Source: Tannerella sp.
GTDB lineage: Bacteria; Bacteroidota; Bacteroidia; Bacteroidales; Tannerellaceae
Assembly: GCA_031285565.1 (NCBI GenBank)
Contig: JAITVY010000020.1
Span: 62,001 to 126,000, forward strand
Direction: 5' to 3'
DNA: 64,000 bases
Shown piece by piece: positions 52,991 through 61,150 of this stretch. A program made the translations under genes and the position numbers. Each line of letters begins with the position of its first letter. Positions within the stretch are counted from its first letter, which is position 1. Under the pieces are notes generated by a model. The model did no database searches and was not told where the DNA came from. It worked only from the letters and a program-made list of their open reading frames with translations.

Positions 52991-54010
52991 ATGTTTCGTT
53001 TTGCAAATCCGGACTTTTTATATCTATTATTGATACTTCCCATATTGATTGTTTTTTATATATATACATTAATTTCTCGAAGAAAAGCAATCAAAAGATA
53101 TGGAGATCCTAAGTTAATTTCACAATTGATGCCTGAAGTGTCGCTAAAGCGCCAACATTTGAAATTCTGGCTGATGTTTGGAGCTATAACTGTAGCCATT
53201 TTTGTAATTGCAGGACCGCAGTTTGGGTCTAAGCTGGAGACGGTAAAAAAACAAGGCGTTGAAATTATGGTTTGTATGGATGTATCCAATTCCATGTTGG
53301 CTGAAGATATTAGTCCGAACCGGTTAGAGAAAGCCAAACAAATGTTATCACGAATGACAGATGGTTTTTCGAATGATAAAGTCGGATTAATCGTTTTTGC
53401 TGGTGATGCTTTTACACAATTACCAATTACTTCGGATTATATTTCAGCAAAAATGTTTCTATCATCTATAAATCCATCGATGGTTTCGTCGCAAGGTACC
53501 GCTATTGGTGCTGCGATTAACTTAGCAATGCGTTCTTTTACTCCCAATGAAGCATCCGGTAAAACTATTTTGCTGATTACAGACGGAGAGAATCATGAAG
53601 GAGATGCAATAAAAGCAGCTCAATCAGCAGCCAGTAAAAATGTTAAGATTAATGTGATTGGTATCGGATCACCTCAGGGAGCACCAATACCAATCAGTGG
53701 AACTAACAACTTTATGAAAGATGCTGAAGGAAACGTTGTTGTTACACATTTGAATGAACAAATGTGTCAGGAGATAGCAGCAGCTGGTCAAGGAATGTAT
53801 GTACGTGCTGATAATACAAACTCTGCTCTAAAAGCCATTCAAAATGAATTAGATAAGATGGATAAAACCGAATTAGACAGCAAGGTTTATTCTGAATATG
53901 ATGAACAATTTCAGTTATTAGCCTGGATTGTCCTGATATTACTCATAATTGAATTCTTGATGTTAGAACGTAAAAATCGGATTTTCAGAAAAATAAAATT
54001 ATTTTCTTAA
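52991..54010 (+). CDS. batB: BatB, membrane VWA-domain protein
   Basis: A 339-residue paralogue of BatA. It has helices near 8-28, 59-77 and 309-327. The VWA domain carries the MIDAS motif DVSNS (97-101) and LLITDGENHEGDAI. BatA and BatB probably form a membrane complex whose VWA domains face the same side. The gene is followed by batC after 8 nt. Confidence 0.92.
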   Translation: MFRFANPDFLYLLLILPILIVFYIYTLISRRKAIKRYGDPKLISQLMPEVSLKRQHLKFWLMFGAITVAIFVIAGPQFGSKLETVKKQGVEIMVCMDVSNSMLAEDISPNRLEKAKQMLSRMTDGFSNDKVGLIVFAGDAFTQLPITSDYISAKMFLSSINPSMVSSQGTAIGAAINLAMRSFTPNEASGKTILLITDGENHEGDAIKAAQSAASKNVKINVIGIGSPQGAPIPISGTNNFMKDAEGNVVVTHLNEQMCQEIAAAGQGMYVRADNTNSALKAIQNELDKMDKTELDSKVYSEYDEQFQLLAWIVLILLIIEFLMLERKNRIFRKIKLFS

Positions 54011-54018
54011 CAATTGGA

Positions 54019-54774
54019 ATGATGAAAGTAGGATATAAAATAATCATCGGAATTACAATTGGACTTCTTTGTTCGAATGCTGTATCTGGACAAAAAGAAG
54101 AACGTAAGCAGGTCCGTCAGGGAAATAAATCATATAAGAGCGAAAAATTTACCGAATCGGAAATTGCTTACCGGAAAAGTTTAGAAGTAAACCCACGGTC
54201 GACAGAAGGACTTTTTAATCTTGGAAATGCCTTATATCGCCAGGAGAAATATCCTGAAGCTGCTGAACAATATCAATTAATTGCCGCACAAAAAGAGCGA
54301 TTACTTTCTGAAAATCCTGCAAATACAGATCGTCTGGCACAAGTATTCCATAATTTAGGAAATATTGGCATGAAAAATAAAGAATATGCCAAAAGTGTTG
54401 AAGCTTATAAACAATCGCTTCGCATGAACCCGAAAGACGATGAAACACGATATAATCTTGCTTTGGCACAGAAATTGTTAGAAGATCAACAAAATCAGGA
54501 ACAAGACCAGGATCAGGATCAAAACGAAGATAATCAACAAGAAGACCAGCAGCAAGATCAAAATCAGAATGAAGAGCAGAATCAGGATCAACAGCAAGAT
54601 GATCAAAAGGAAGACAAGACACAGGAAGAGCAACAACAGAATGAACAAATGAGTCAGGATAATGCACAACAGATATTGGATGCATTCCTACAAGACGAAA
54701 AAGATACACAGGAAAAAGTAAAACAAGCGCAAGCTAAACAACAAGAACGCAGGAAAACAGACAAACAATGGTGA
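54019..54774 (+). CDS. batC: BatC, TPR protein with Gln/Asp-rich tail
   Basis: A 251-residue secreted protein (signal peptide about 1-25). Tetratricopeptide repeats occur at about 35-150 (for example STEGLFNLGNALYRQEKYPEAAEQYQ and DETRYNLALAQ). Residues 155-220 are almost entirely Gln, Asp, Glu and Asn, then a charged helix ends the protein. The domain order fits BatC. The repetitive tail may be prone to length variation between strains. It overlaps batD by 7 nt if batD starts at 54768. Confidence 0.88.
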   Translation: MMKVGYKIIIGITIGLLCSNAVSGQKEERKQVRQGNKSYKSEKFTESEIAYRKSLEVNPRSTEGLFNLGNALYRQEKYPEAAEQYQLIAAQKERLLSENPANTDRLAQVFHNLGNIGMKNKEYAKSVEAYKQSLRMNPKDDETRYNLALAQKLLEDQQNQEQDQDQDQNEDNQQEDQQQDQNQNEEQNQDQQQDDQKEDKTQEEQQQNEQMSQDNAQQILDAFLQDEKDTQEKVKQAQAKQQERRKTDKQW

Positions 54775-54785
54775 AAATATTGAAT

Positions 54786-56633
54786 ATGAAAAAGAAATTG
54801 ATTTTCTTATTTGCACTGCTATTATCCATCGGAAATTTGTCTTTGAAGGCAGATGATGTGACATTTAAGGCATCAGCTCCTGATGCAGTAGCGATGGGTG
54901 AACAATTTCGGTTGACATACACAGTCAATGCTGAAGGAAGAGAATTGCGCACTCCAGATATGAGCGACTTTGATGTATTAATGGGGCCTTCTACATCAAC
55001 CAATCGAAGTATTCAAGTTATTAATGGACAATCTTCGAGTGTATTCACACAAACATTCACCTATATTTTGATGCCCAAAAAAGAAGGTACTTTCAATTTG
55101 GCTCCTGCAACAATTAAGGTGAAAAATGCTAATTATAACTCCAATTCGTTGGTTGTAAAAGTTTTGCCACCAGATCAATCCGGCAAAAATAATTCCACAC
55201 AAAGTGGTAGTGGAAATGCCACTCCTTCTACATCTGGTTCATCCTCTGGAATTAAAAACGATGATGTATTTATACGTATGAATGTTTCTAACCGGAACGT
55301 ATATGAACAGGAAGGATTTTTGGTTACGTTTAAGATCTATACTTTGACTGAAACAGGATTTAAAAATATGAAATTTCCTGAATTTGAAGGATTTTTAGCA
55401 CAAGATATCGAATTAAATTCAAAATGGACACTTGAGAACTATAATGGTAAAAATTATCAAACTGCTATACTGAAGCAAACCGTTTTATATCCGCAGCGTC
55501 CGGGAAAAATAACAATAGAATCCGGAAAATATGATATTATTGTTAGAGTGAGAACTCAAAAACAAGTACGTAGCTTTTTCGATGATTTTTTTGATTCATA
55601 TAATGATGTAAATAAAGAAATAACATCTGCTCCGGTTACAATTGATGTAAAACCATTACCTTCCGGTAAACCGGCTTCATTTTCCGGTGCAGTGGGTAAT
55701 TATACAATGAATTCGACGATTAATTCGAATAGTGTTAAAACAAATGAGGCTGTAACAATAACTGTAACATTAAATGGAAGTGGAAACATTAAATTACTGA
55801 AAAATCCGGATGTGGTATTTCCAAATGATTTCGAAGTGTATGATCCAAAAGTAAACAATAATATTAAAACTACTACGACCGGAACCAGTGGAACAAAAAC
55901 AATCGAATACATGGCGATTCCACGCTATGCAGGTGATTTTGAAATTCCGGCTATCCAGTTTTCATACTTTGATCCGAAATCAGGTACATATAAAACACTC
56001 AATTCCGAGCCCTTTAAATTACACGTTGAGAAAGGTGCAGGAGGAGGAGAGGGGACTTCGCCTGTCGTTTCTAACTTCAATCAACAGGAAAGCCTAAAAT
56101 ATCTTGGACAAGATATACGTTACATTAAAGTAACGAAACCGCATTTTGTTTCAAATCAGGAAATATTTTTCGGGTCGTTTACATATGTGTTTGCATACAT
56201 AATTATTGCAATTTTGTTCATAGCCTTTTTTGTTATTTACCGGAAACAGGTAAAAGAAAATGCCAATTTGGCCCTTGTTCGTACGAAAAAAGCAAATAAA
56301 ATTGCTGTTAAACGCTTAAAGAAAGCAGAGAAATTATTAAAAGAAAATAAGAAAGAAGAATTTTACGATGAAGTGCTTCGTGCCGTATGGGGATATCTAA
56401 GTGATAAATTAAATATCCCTCAGGCAAACCTGACAAAAGATAATGTTGAATCCGAATTATCAAAATACGGAGTCGATGAAATACTGATTAATGATTACAT
56501 GGAGATTTTGAATACCTGTGAATTTGCCCGATATGCACCAAGTCAAGCTTCTGATGCTATGGATTCTCTATTTAAACAGACTGTCAATGCTATCGGAAAG
56601 ATGGAAAGTACGATTAAAAGTAGAAAATTATGA
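54786..56633 (+). CDS. batD: BatD, large oxygen-tolerance protein
   Basis: With the start at MKKKLIFL (54786) this is 615 residues. An in-frame ATG at 54768, overlapping the batC stop, adds MVKILN and cannot be ruled out. A signal peptide (to about LKA, residue 22) precedes a long periplasmic beta-sandwich region (about 25-440). One helix lies at about 465-487, and a cytoplasmic helical tail contains EFYDEVLRAVWGYLSDKL. It matches the BatD/'oxygen tolerance' family. Mutants in such operons lose oxygen tolerance in Bacteroides fragilis, according to published work on the locus. Confidence 0.9.
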   Translation: MKKKLIFLFALLLSIGNLSLKADDVTFKASAPDAVAMGEQFRLTYTVNAEGRELRTPDMSDFDVLMGPSTSTNRSIQVINGQSSSVFTQTFTYILMPKKEGTFNLAPATIKVKNANYNSNSLVVKVLPPDQSGKNNSTQSGSGNATPSTSGSSSGIKNDDVFIRMNVSNRNVYEQEGFLVTFKIYTLTETGFKNMKFPEFEGFLAQDIELNSKWTLENYNGKNYQTAILKQTVLYPQRPGKITIESGKYDIIVRVRTQKQVRSFFDDFFDSYNDVNKEITSAPVTIDVKPLPSGKPASFSGAVGNYTMNSTINSNSVKTNEAVTITVTLNGSGNIKLLKNPDVVFPNDFEVYDPKVNNNIKTTTTGTSGTKTIEYMAIPRYAGDFEIPAIQFSYFDPKSGTYKTLNSEPFKLHVEKGAGGGEGTSPVVSNFNQQESLKYLGQDIRYIKVTKPHFVSNQEIFFGSFTYVFAYIIIAILFIAFFVIYRKQVKENANLALVRTKKANKIAVKRLKKAEKLLKENKKEEFYDEVLRAVWGYLSDKLNIPQANLTKDNVESELSKYGVDEILINDYMEILNTCEFARYAPSQASDAMDSLFKQTVNAIGKMESTIKSRKL

Positions 56634-57388
56634 CAACTATAAAAAAACTTATTTTGCTGTTATTTATTCAAGGTTTTGGTTTTTGTCTAATCGCGCAGGA
56701 AGAGAAAATAAAAGAAGCTGAAACGGCATATACCAGTGAAGATTATATTAAAGCAATTGAGATCTATGAAGATGTCCTTTTAAATTATGGTGATTCTTAT
56801 GAGGTATATTATAATTTAGGGAATGCATATTATAAATCCGGAAAAATAGCTCCGGCTATTTTAAATTACGAACGGGCTTTGCTAATTAATCCTAGTGATG
56901 GGGATATTCGTTTTAATTTAGAAATGGCTAAATTGAAAGCTGTTGATAAGATCGAACCTATAGGTGAATTCTTTTTGATCAAATGGTTTCGTTCTGTCCA
57001 AAATATATTCAGTGTAGATACATGGGCTGCTGTAGGTATTACATGCTTTATTTTATTCATTGGCTGTTTGGTACTATTCTTTTTCTCTAAATGGATGCGC
57101 CTGAAAAAAATAGGCTTTTATTTGGGATGCGTTTTGCTTGTAATGATTATTTTTTCAAATATCTTTGCATATAATCAAAAGAAAGCATTGGTGGATCGAA
57201 ACGGAGCTATAGTTTTTGTTCCGACAGTAACAATCAAAAGCTCTCCGGACACAAGCGGAACCGATTTGTTTGTATTGCATGAAGGCACAAAAATTTTTAT
57301 TAAAAGCTCATTAGGTGAATGGAACGAAATAGAACTCGAAGATGGAAATGTAGGTTGGATTCATCAAAAAAACATTGAAAAAATATAA
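56630..57388 (+). CDS. batE: BatE, TPR and SH3-domain membrane protein
   Basis: A 252-residue protein with a signal peptide (about 1-22), TPR repeats (about 25-95, VYYNLGNAYYKSGKIAPAILNYERAL), two transmembrane segments (about 125-147 and 158-177) and a C-terminal bacterial SH3-like domain (about 190-250, ending VGWIHQKNIEKI). Overlaps batD by 4 nt. The TPR and SH3 modules suggest a scaffold role in the periplasm. Confidence 0.9.
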   Translation: MTTIKKLILLLFIQGFGFCLIAQEEKIKEAETAYTSEDYIKAIEIYEDVLLNYGDSYEVYYNLGNAYYKSGKIAPAILNYERALLINPSDGDIRFNLEMAKLKAVDKIEPIGEFFLIKWFRSVQNIFSVDTWAAVGITCFILFIGCLVLFFFSKWMRLKKIGFYLGCVLLVMIIFSNIFAYNQKKALVDRNGAIVFVPTVTIKSSPDTSGTDLFVLHEGTKIFIKSSLGEWNEIELEDGNVGWIHQKNIEKI

Positions 57389-57403
57389 TTCTTTTTTCTA
57401 TAT

Positions 57404-58090
57404 ATGCTTGAGAGAATTTTAGATTTTGAACGAGAGGCTTTTCTATTTTTAAATGGTATACATACCCCATATTTAGATCAGTTTGTTTGGCTCTATACGG
57501 GTAAAGCCATTTGGATTCCTATTGCATTATTTATTATATTCATCATTTGCTATAAGAAAAACTGGAAAGAGTCTGTATTGATTTTGTTAACAATAGTTTT
57601 AGTAATAACATTGTGCGACCAATTTTCATCAAGTATATGTAAACCCTTATTTGCACGATTCCGCCCAACACGACATCCTGAATTCATGGAGGAAGTACAT
57701 ACCGTATTCGGATATAGAGGTGGAAAATACGGCTTTATCTCAAGCCATGCCGCCAATGCTTTTGGATTTGCATTATATACGTTACTTTTATTCAAACACC
57801 GGCTTTATACATTTTTTATATTAATCTGGAGCTTCTTTATGGCATATACACGTATATACTTGGGAGTACATTTCATTTCAGATATAATACCAGGTATTGT
57901 AGTCGGTATGGGCTTTAGTTATATATGTTATAAATTATATATATTTACACGAAACAAAGTACTCAAACCTATAAATGCCCCGGAACAGCTTTATACAATT
58001 CATCAAAAACAGATGATTGTTTATGGCATTTTAGCTACAGTCTCTTTAATGCTAGTTATTAGCCTGATAAAAATTGTGATTCCTTATTAA
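57404..58090 (+). CDS. PAP2-family membrane phosphatase
   Basis: A 228-residue protein with about six transmembrane segments and all three PAP2 motifs: KPLFARFRP (80-88), FISSHAANAF (111-120) and RIYLGVHFISD. The PSGH motif reads SSHA. Enzymes of this kind dephosphorylate undecaprenyl pyrophosphate or lipid phosphates at the outer face of the inner membrane. It follows batE by 15 nt and is probably part of the same transcript, although its role in the bat system is unknown. Confidence 0.88.
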   Translation: MLERILDFEREAFLFLNGIHTPYLDQFVWLYTGKAIWIPIALFIIFIICYKKNWKESVLILLTIVLVITLCDQFSSSICKPLFARFRPTRHPEFMEEVHTVFGYRGGKYGFISSHAANAFGFALYTLLLFKHRLYTFFILIWSFFMAYTRIYLGVHFISDIIPGIVVGMGFSYICYKLYIFTRNKVLKPINAPEQLYTIHQKQMIVYGILATVSLMLVISLIKIVIPY

Positions 58091-58255
58091 AATCTTCGTA
58101 TAATATTTTTTGTTATTTTTTATAATAAAACTGATATCTCTGTTGTAAAGCATAAATAAGGAAGACTTATTCCATCTGATTTATTTGTTTTTCATAGATT
58201 TGTTTTTTACATTAGAGGCATGAATAATAGAATGCATTATTAATTAAAAAAAGAG

Positions 58256-58552
58256 ATGGCCATGACAAAAACAATCACATTCAATGAGCTTCGGGATATC
58301 AAAGACCGTTTGCCGGACGGCACAACTCATCGCATAGCAGATGAACTAGGTATAACAGTTGAAACCGTCCGGAATTATTTTGGTGGGCATAATTACAAAG
58401 AAGGAAAAAGTTGTGGATTACATATAGAACCGGGTCCTAATGGTGGTATTGTTGTTTTAAGCGATACATCTATCTTAGACCGAGCCCTTGAAATACTACA
58501 GGAGGAAGCTGCAAATAATGAAAAAAGAACTTCGATTGCAGAAGAAGCCTGA
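58256..58552 (+). CDS. Small helix-turn-helix protein
   Basis: A 98-residue protein (or 96 from the second Met at 58262). An HTH-like segment is visible (GTTHRIADELGITVETVRNYFGG, about residues 23-45). A conserved middle motif EPGPNGGIVVLSDTSIL follows, known from a short Bacteroidales DNA-binding protein family, and the tail is acidic. It lacks a ligand domain. It lies alone between the bat/PAP2 transcript and the Usp gene, and a terminator follows. Confidence 0.78.
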   Translation: MAMTKTITFNELRDIKDRLPDGTTHRIADELGITVETVRNYFGGHNYKEGKSCGLHIEPGPNGGIVVLSDTSILDRALEILQEEAANNEKRTSIAEEA

Positions 58553-58576
58553 AATTCAATTGGTTAGTACAAATAA

Positions 58577-58624
58577 AAAAAATCCTGAAGTGAAACTATT
58601 TGGTTTTACTATAGGATTTTTTCT
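58577..58624 (+). terminator. Terminator after the small HTH gene
   Basis: Outer arms AAAAAATCCT (58577-58586) and AGGATTTTTT (58613-58622) and inner arms AGTGAAAC / GTTTTACT form an extended hairpin ending in a T run. It lies 24 nt after the stop and 22 nt before the Usp gene. Confidence 0.8.
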
Positions 58625-58646
58625 GTAATTATAAAGAAAGTATTAT

Positions 58647-59765
58647 ATGGAAGATAAATTAGTTACATTAGCTATTCATACATATGAAAAGGCTCAAATA
58701 TTAAAAACAATTCTGGAATCAGAAGGTATTGATGTTTATATTCATAATGTGAACCAGATTCAACCGGTTATATCTGCAGGAGTACGTGTTCGAATAAAAG
58801 AGAGTGATTTGCCGCACGCATTGCGGATATTAGAAGGCGTTAAATGGTTGAATGATAAACCGGAAGAAGACAATACAGGAGCTATTTATACTCAAAAAAA
58901 AATATTAATACCAATCGATTTTTCCGATTATTCAATTAAGGCTTGTGAGATTGGTTTTAACTATGCATATAAGGTTGGTGCAGAAGTAATGCTATTACAC
59001 GCGTATTTTAGTGCTTACCTGCCATCTTCACTTCCTTTTGCTATATATGATAATAGTGGAGGTAGAGATGAAGAATCGGTTCATATAATATATAAGCGTG
59101 TACAAAAAGATATAGAAAACATATGTACAATAATTAATAGGAAAATTGAAGCAGGAGAATTTCCTAAAGTAAAATATAATTATACACTTCGTGAAGGGTT
59201 GCCAGAAGAAGAGATCGTAGCTTATGCTAAAGAATATCATCCAACACTTATCGTAATGGGTACACGAGGTAATAAACAAAAAAATATGGATTTGATTGGA
59301 AGTGTAACAGCTGAAGTCATTGAAGCTACTAAAGTTCCACTTTTAGCTATTCCGGAAAATATGCCTTTTGATGATATTGGAACAATAAAACAACTGGGAT
59401 TCGCAACTTCATTTAATGAATCTGATATTCTTGCTTTTGATAAGTTCGTTTCTCTATTTAACGGATATAATGCTAATATCCACATCTTTAATATTTCAAC
59501 GAGTAAAAATGAATGGAATGAAATTCGTTTAACCGGTTTCTGTGAATATCTAAAAAAACAATATCCAAATCTAGTAATTAATTTTAGTGTATTATCCGAT
59601 GGAGATTTAATCAATGCGATTGAAAAATTTGTTGAAGAAAAAGAAATTGATATGATTGCATTCAGTACATATCGCCGAAGTATAATTATGCGGATTTTTA
59701 ATCCTAGTATTACACGTAAAATGCTATTTCATAGTAATACTCCGTTGTTAGTTATTCCAGATTAG
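58647..59765 (+). CDS. DUF2007-Usp-Usp fusion protein
   Basis: A 372-residue cytoplasmic protein. Residues 1-68 are a DUF2007 'putative signal-transducing' domain (TYEKAQILKTILESEGIDVYIHN). Two universal stress domains follow (about 79-232 and 245-372). The first Usp domain has an ATP-type GTRGN(4)NMDLIGSVT signature, while the second has only a degenerate STYRRSIIMRIFNPSITRKML. The fusion suggests that the DUF2007 part senses a signal while Usp-1 binds nucleotide. It ends in a bidirectional terminator. Confidence 0.85.
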   Translation: MEDKLVTLAIHTYEKAQILKTILESEGIDVYIHNVNQIQPVISAGVRVRIKESDLPHALRILEGVKWLNDKPEEDNTGAIYTQKKILIPIDFSDYSIKACEIGFNYAYKVGAEVMLLHAYFSAYLPSSLPFAIYDNSGGRDEESVHIIYKRVQKDIENICTIINRKIEAGEFPKVKYNYTLREGLPEEEIVAYAKEYHPTLIVMGTRGNKQKNMDLIGSVTAEVIEATKVPLLAIPENMPFDDIGTIKQLGFATSFNESDILAFDKFVSLFNGYNANIHIFNISTSKNEWNEIRLTGFCEYLKKQYPNLVINFSVLSDGDLINAIEKFVEEKEIDMIAFSTYRRSIIMRIFNPSITRKMLFHSNTPLLVIPD

Positions 59766-59811
59766 CAATTTGCCATAATTACTATTATGTTAAATTAAAT
59801 TATGAAAAAAT

Positions 59812-59848
59812 AAAAAGAAGCTCTCCCACAATTAGAAAGCTTCTTTTT
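59812..59848. terminator. Bidirectional terminator between the Usp and TPR genes
   Basis: Arms AAAAAGAAGCT (59812-59822) and AGCTTCTTTTT (59838-59848) pair perfectly, with A and T runs on both sides. It serves the plus-strand Usp gene and the minus-strand TPR gene (stop at 59874). Confidence 0.85.
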
Positions 59849-59873
59849 ATATGAGAAAATATATTCAAATTAT

Positions 59874-61088
59874 TTATTCCATTTTAGCTTCCATTTCATC
59901 AAATTCTTTACTCATATCCAGATTATAATAAATGCCTCTTAAAGCAGTCATATATTCTCTTTCTTGAGGATTAATTTGGTGTGCCTTTTCAAAATTTGGT
60001 AACGCTTTTCTGAAAAATTCTTTTGCAATATCTTTTTCTTCATTATACTTTTTAGCATCAGAAATCAAATTTGCTTCACCTAACTTATTTACACCTTGGT
60101 TATAATAAATACGTCCCAAATTAGAAAGTGCAACAGGATTATTAGGATCAAGAGATAAAGCTTTAGTGTAGTATTCTTCAGCTTTTGCCGGATCCTTAAT
60201 TCCACTTTCATATACACTACCCATTGCATGGTATAATTGTGAATTATTAGGCTCTTGTGCAATTGCAGTATTCAATAAGTTTATAGCTTCGTCATTACGG
60301 TTACTGTAGATATAAAGGTTTATCAAACTTAATAAATAATAGCTTGAATCCGGAAATACCTGCATTCCTTCTTTCAATACTTTTTCTAAATTAACTGAAT
60401 CTTTTGCTTGTTCATATTCATAGCAAAGGTATTGATAAACATCAAATTGTCTGAATGGAGAGTTCTTTGCCAGATTTAATTTTTCAATTGCTAATTTGCT
60501 ATCTTCTACTTGCATAGCAGCTACAGCAGCATAAAACTGGCACATCATAAAGTTTGAATCTCTTTCAGCTGTTTTTTCACCTTTAAACATTGGTAAATTA
60601 GATACTTCTACATACTGATCAAAGAAATCTAAAGCTTTTTTATAATCTCTTTGGTCGAAGTAGTAAGCACCACCATTGATATAATAAATATGGTTAGCGC
60701 TTAATGTAGATTTTATACTCTTTTCAAATCTGGGCTTTACTTTCCCTTTATCATTAGGCTGCTGATCAAGTTCATACGCTTTCAAAAAGAAAGGAAGTAT
60801 ATTCCCTAAAGCTTCATACATCACAGGCTCATTTGGTTGCTGTCCTAATATTTGTTTTGTGTTTTCTGTACTGAACTGCGTGTCTTCGATCTGTCCTGCA
60901 ACATACCAAGTTTTAGCATCACTCGCTGTCTCTGCATCTTCTAATGCCCCTTTAATTAAATTTCTGGCTTCGTTAAAATCTGGTTTTGCATCTTTGATTA
61001 TGCGCTCTGCTCCACTTACAGCATTTTTCTGTGCAAAAGCCGCTATAGTTACAAAGCATAAACCAATTGTTAATAATACTTGTTTCAT
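59874..61088 (-). CDS. Secreted tetratricopeptide repeat protein
   Basis: A 404-residue protein with a signal peptide (cleavage after FAQ, residue 20). TPR repeats are spread over about 130-390, the clearest being NSQLYHAMGSVYESGIKDPA and NPVALSNLGRIYYNQGVNKL. No catalytic domain is present, so it is a periplasmic scaffold of unknown partner. It lies 62 nt downstream of gyrA on the same strand, a frequent neighbour pair in Bacteroidales, so co-transcription is possible. Confidence 0.85.
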   Translation of the reverse strand: MKQVLLTIGLCFVTIAAFAQKNAVSGAERIIKDAKPDFNEARNLIKGALEDAETASDAKTWYVAGQIEDTQFSTENTKQILGQQPNEPVMYEALGNILPFFLKAYELDQQPNDKGKVKPRFEKSIKSTLSANHIYYINGGAYYFDQRDYKKALDFFDQYVEVSNLPMFKGEKTAERDSNFMMCQFYAAVAAMQVEDSKLAIEKLNLAKNSPFRQFDVYQYLCYEYEQAKDSVNLEKVLKEGMQVFPDSSYYLLSLINLYIYSNRNDEAINLLNTAIAQEPNNSQLYHAMGSVYESGIKDPAKAEEYYTKALSLDPNNPVALSNLGRIYYNQGVNKLGEANLISDAKKYNEEKDIAKEFFRKALPNFEKAHQINPQEREYMTALRGIYYNLDMSKEFDEMEAKME

Positions 61089-61150
61089 CCTTGTTTAAAT
61101 TTGAAATTAATACTCTTTTTTCTTAGTTTTCAGTTGTTTTGTGTTTAATA

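Noticed and set aside
54478-54669. Leu/Ile-rich minus-strand frame opposite the BatC tail
   Set aside because: It is the antisense shadow of the Gln/Asp-rich repetitive coding stretch.
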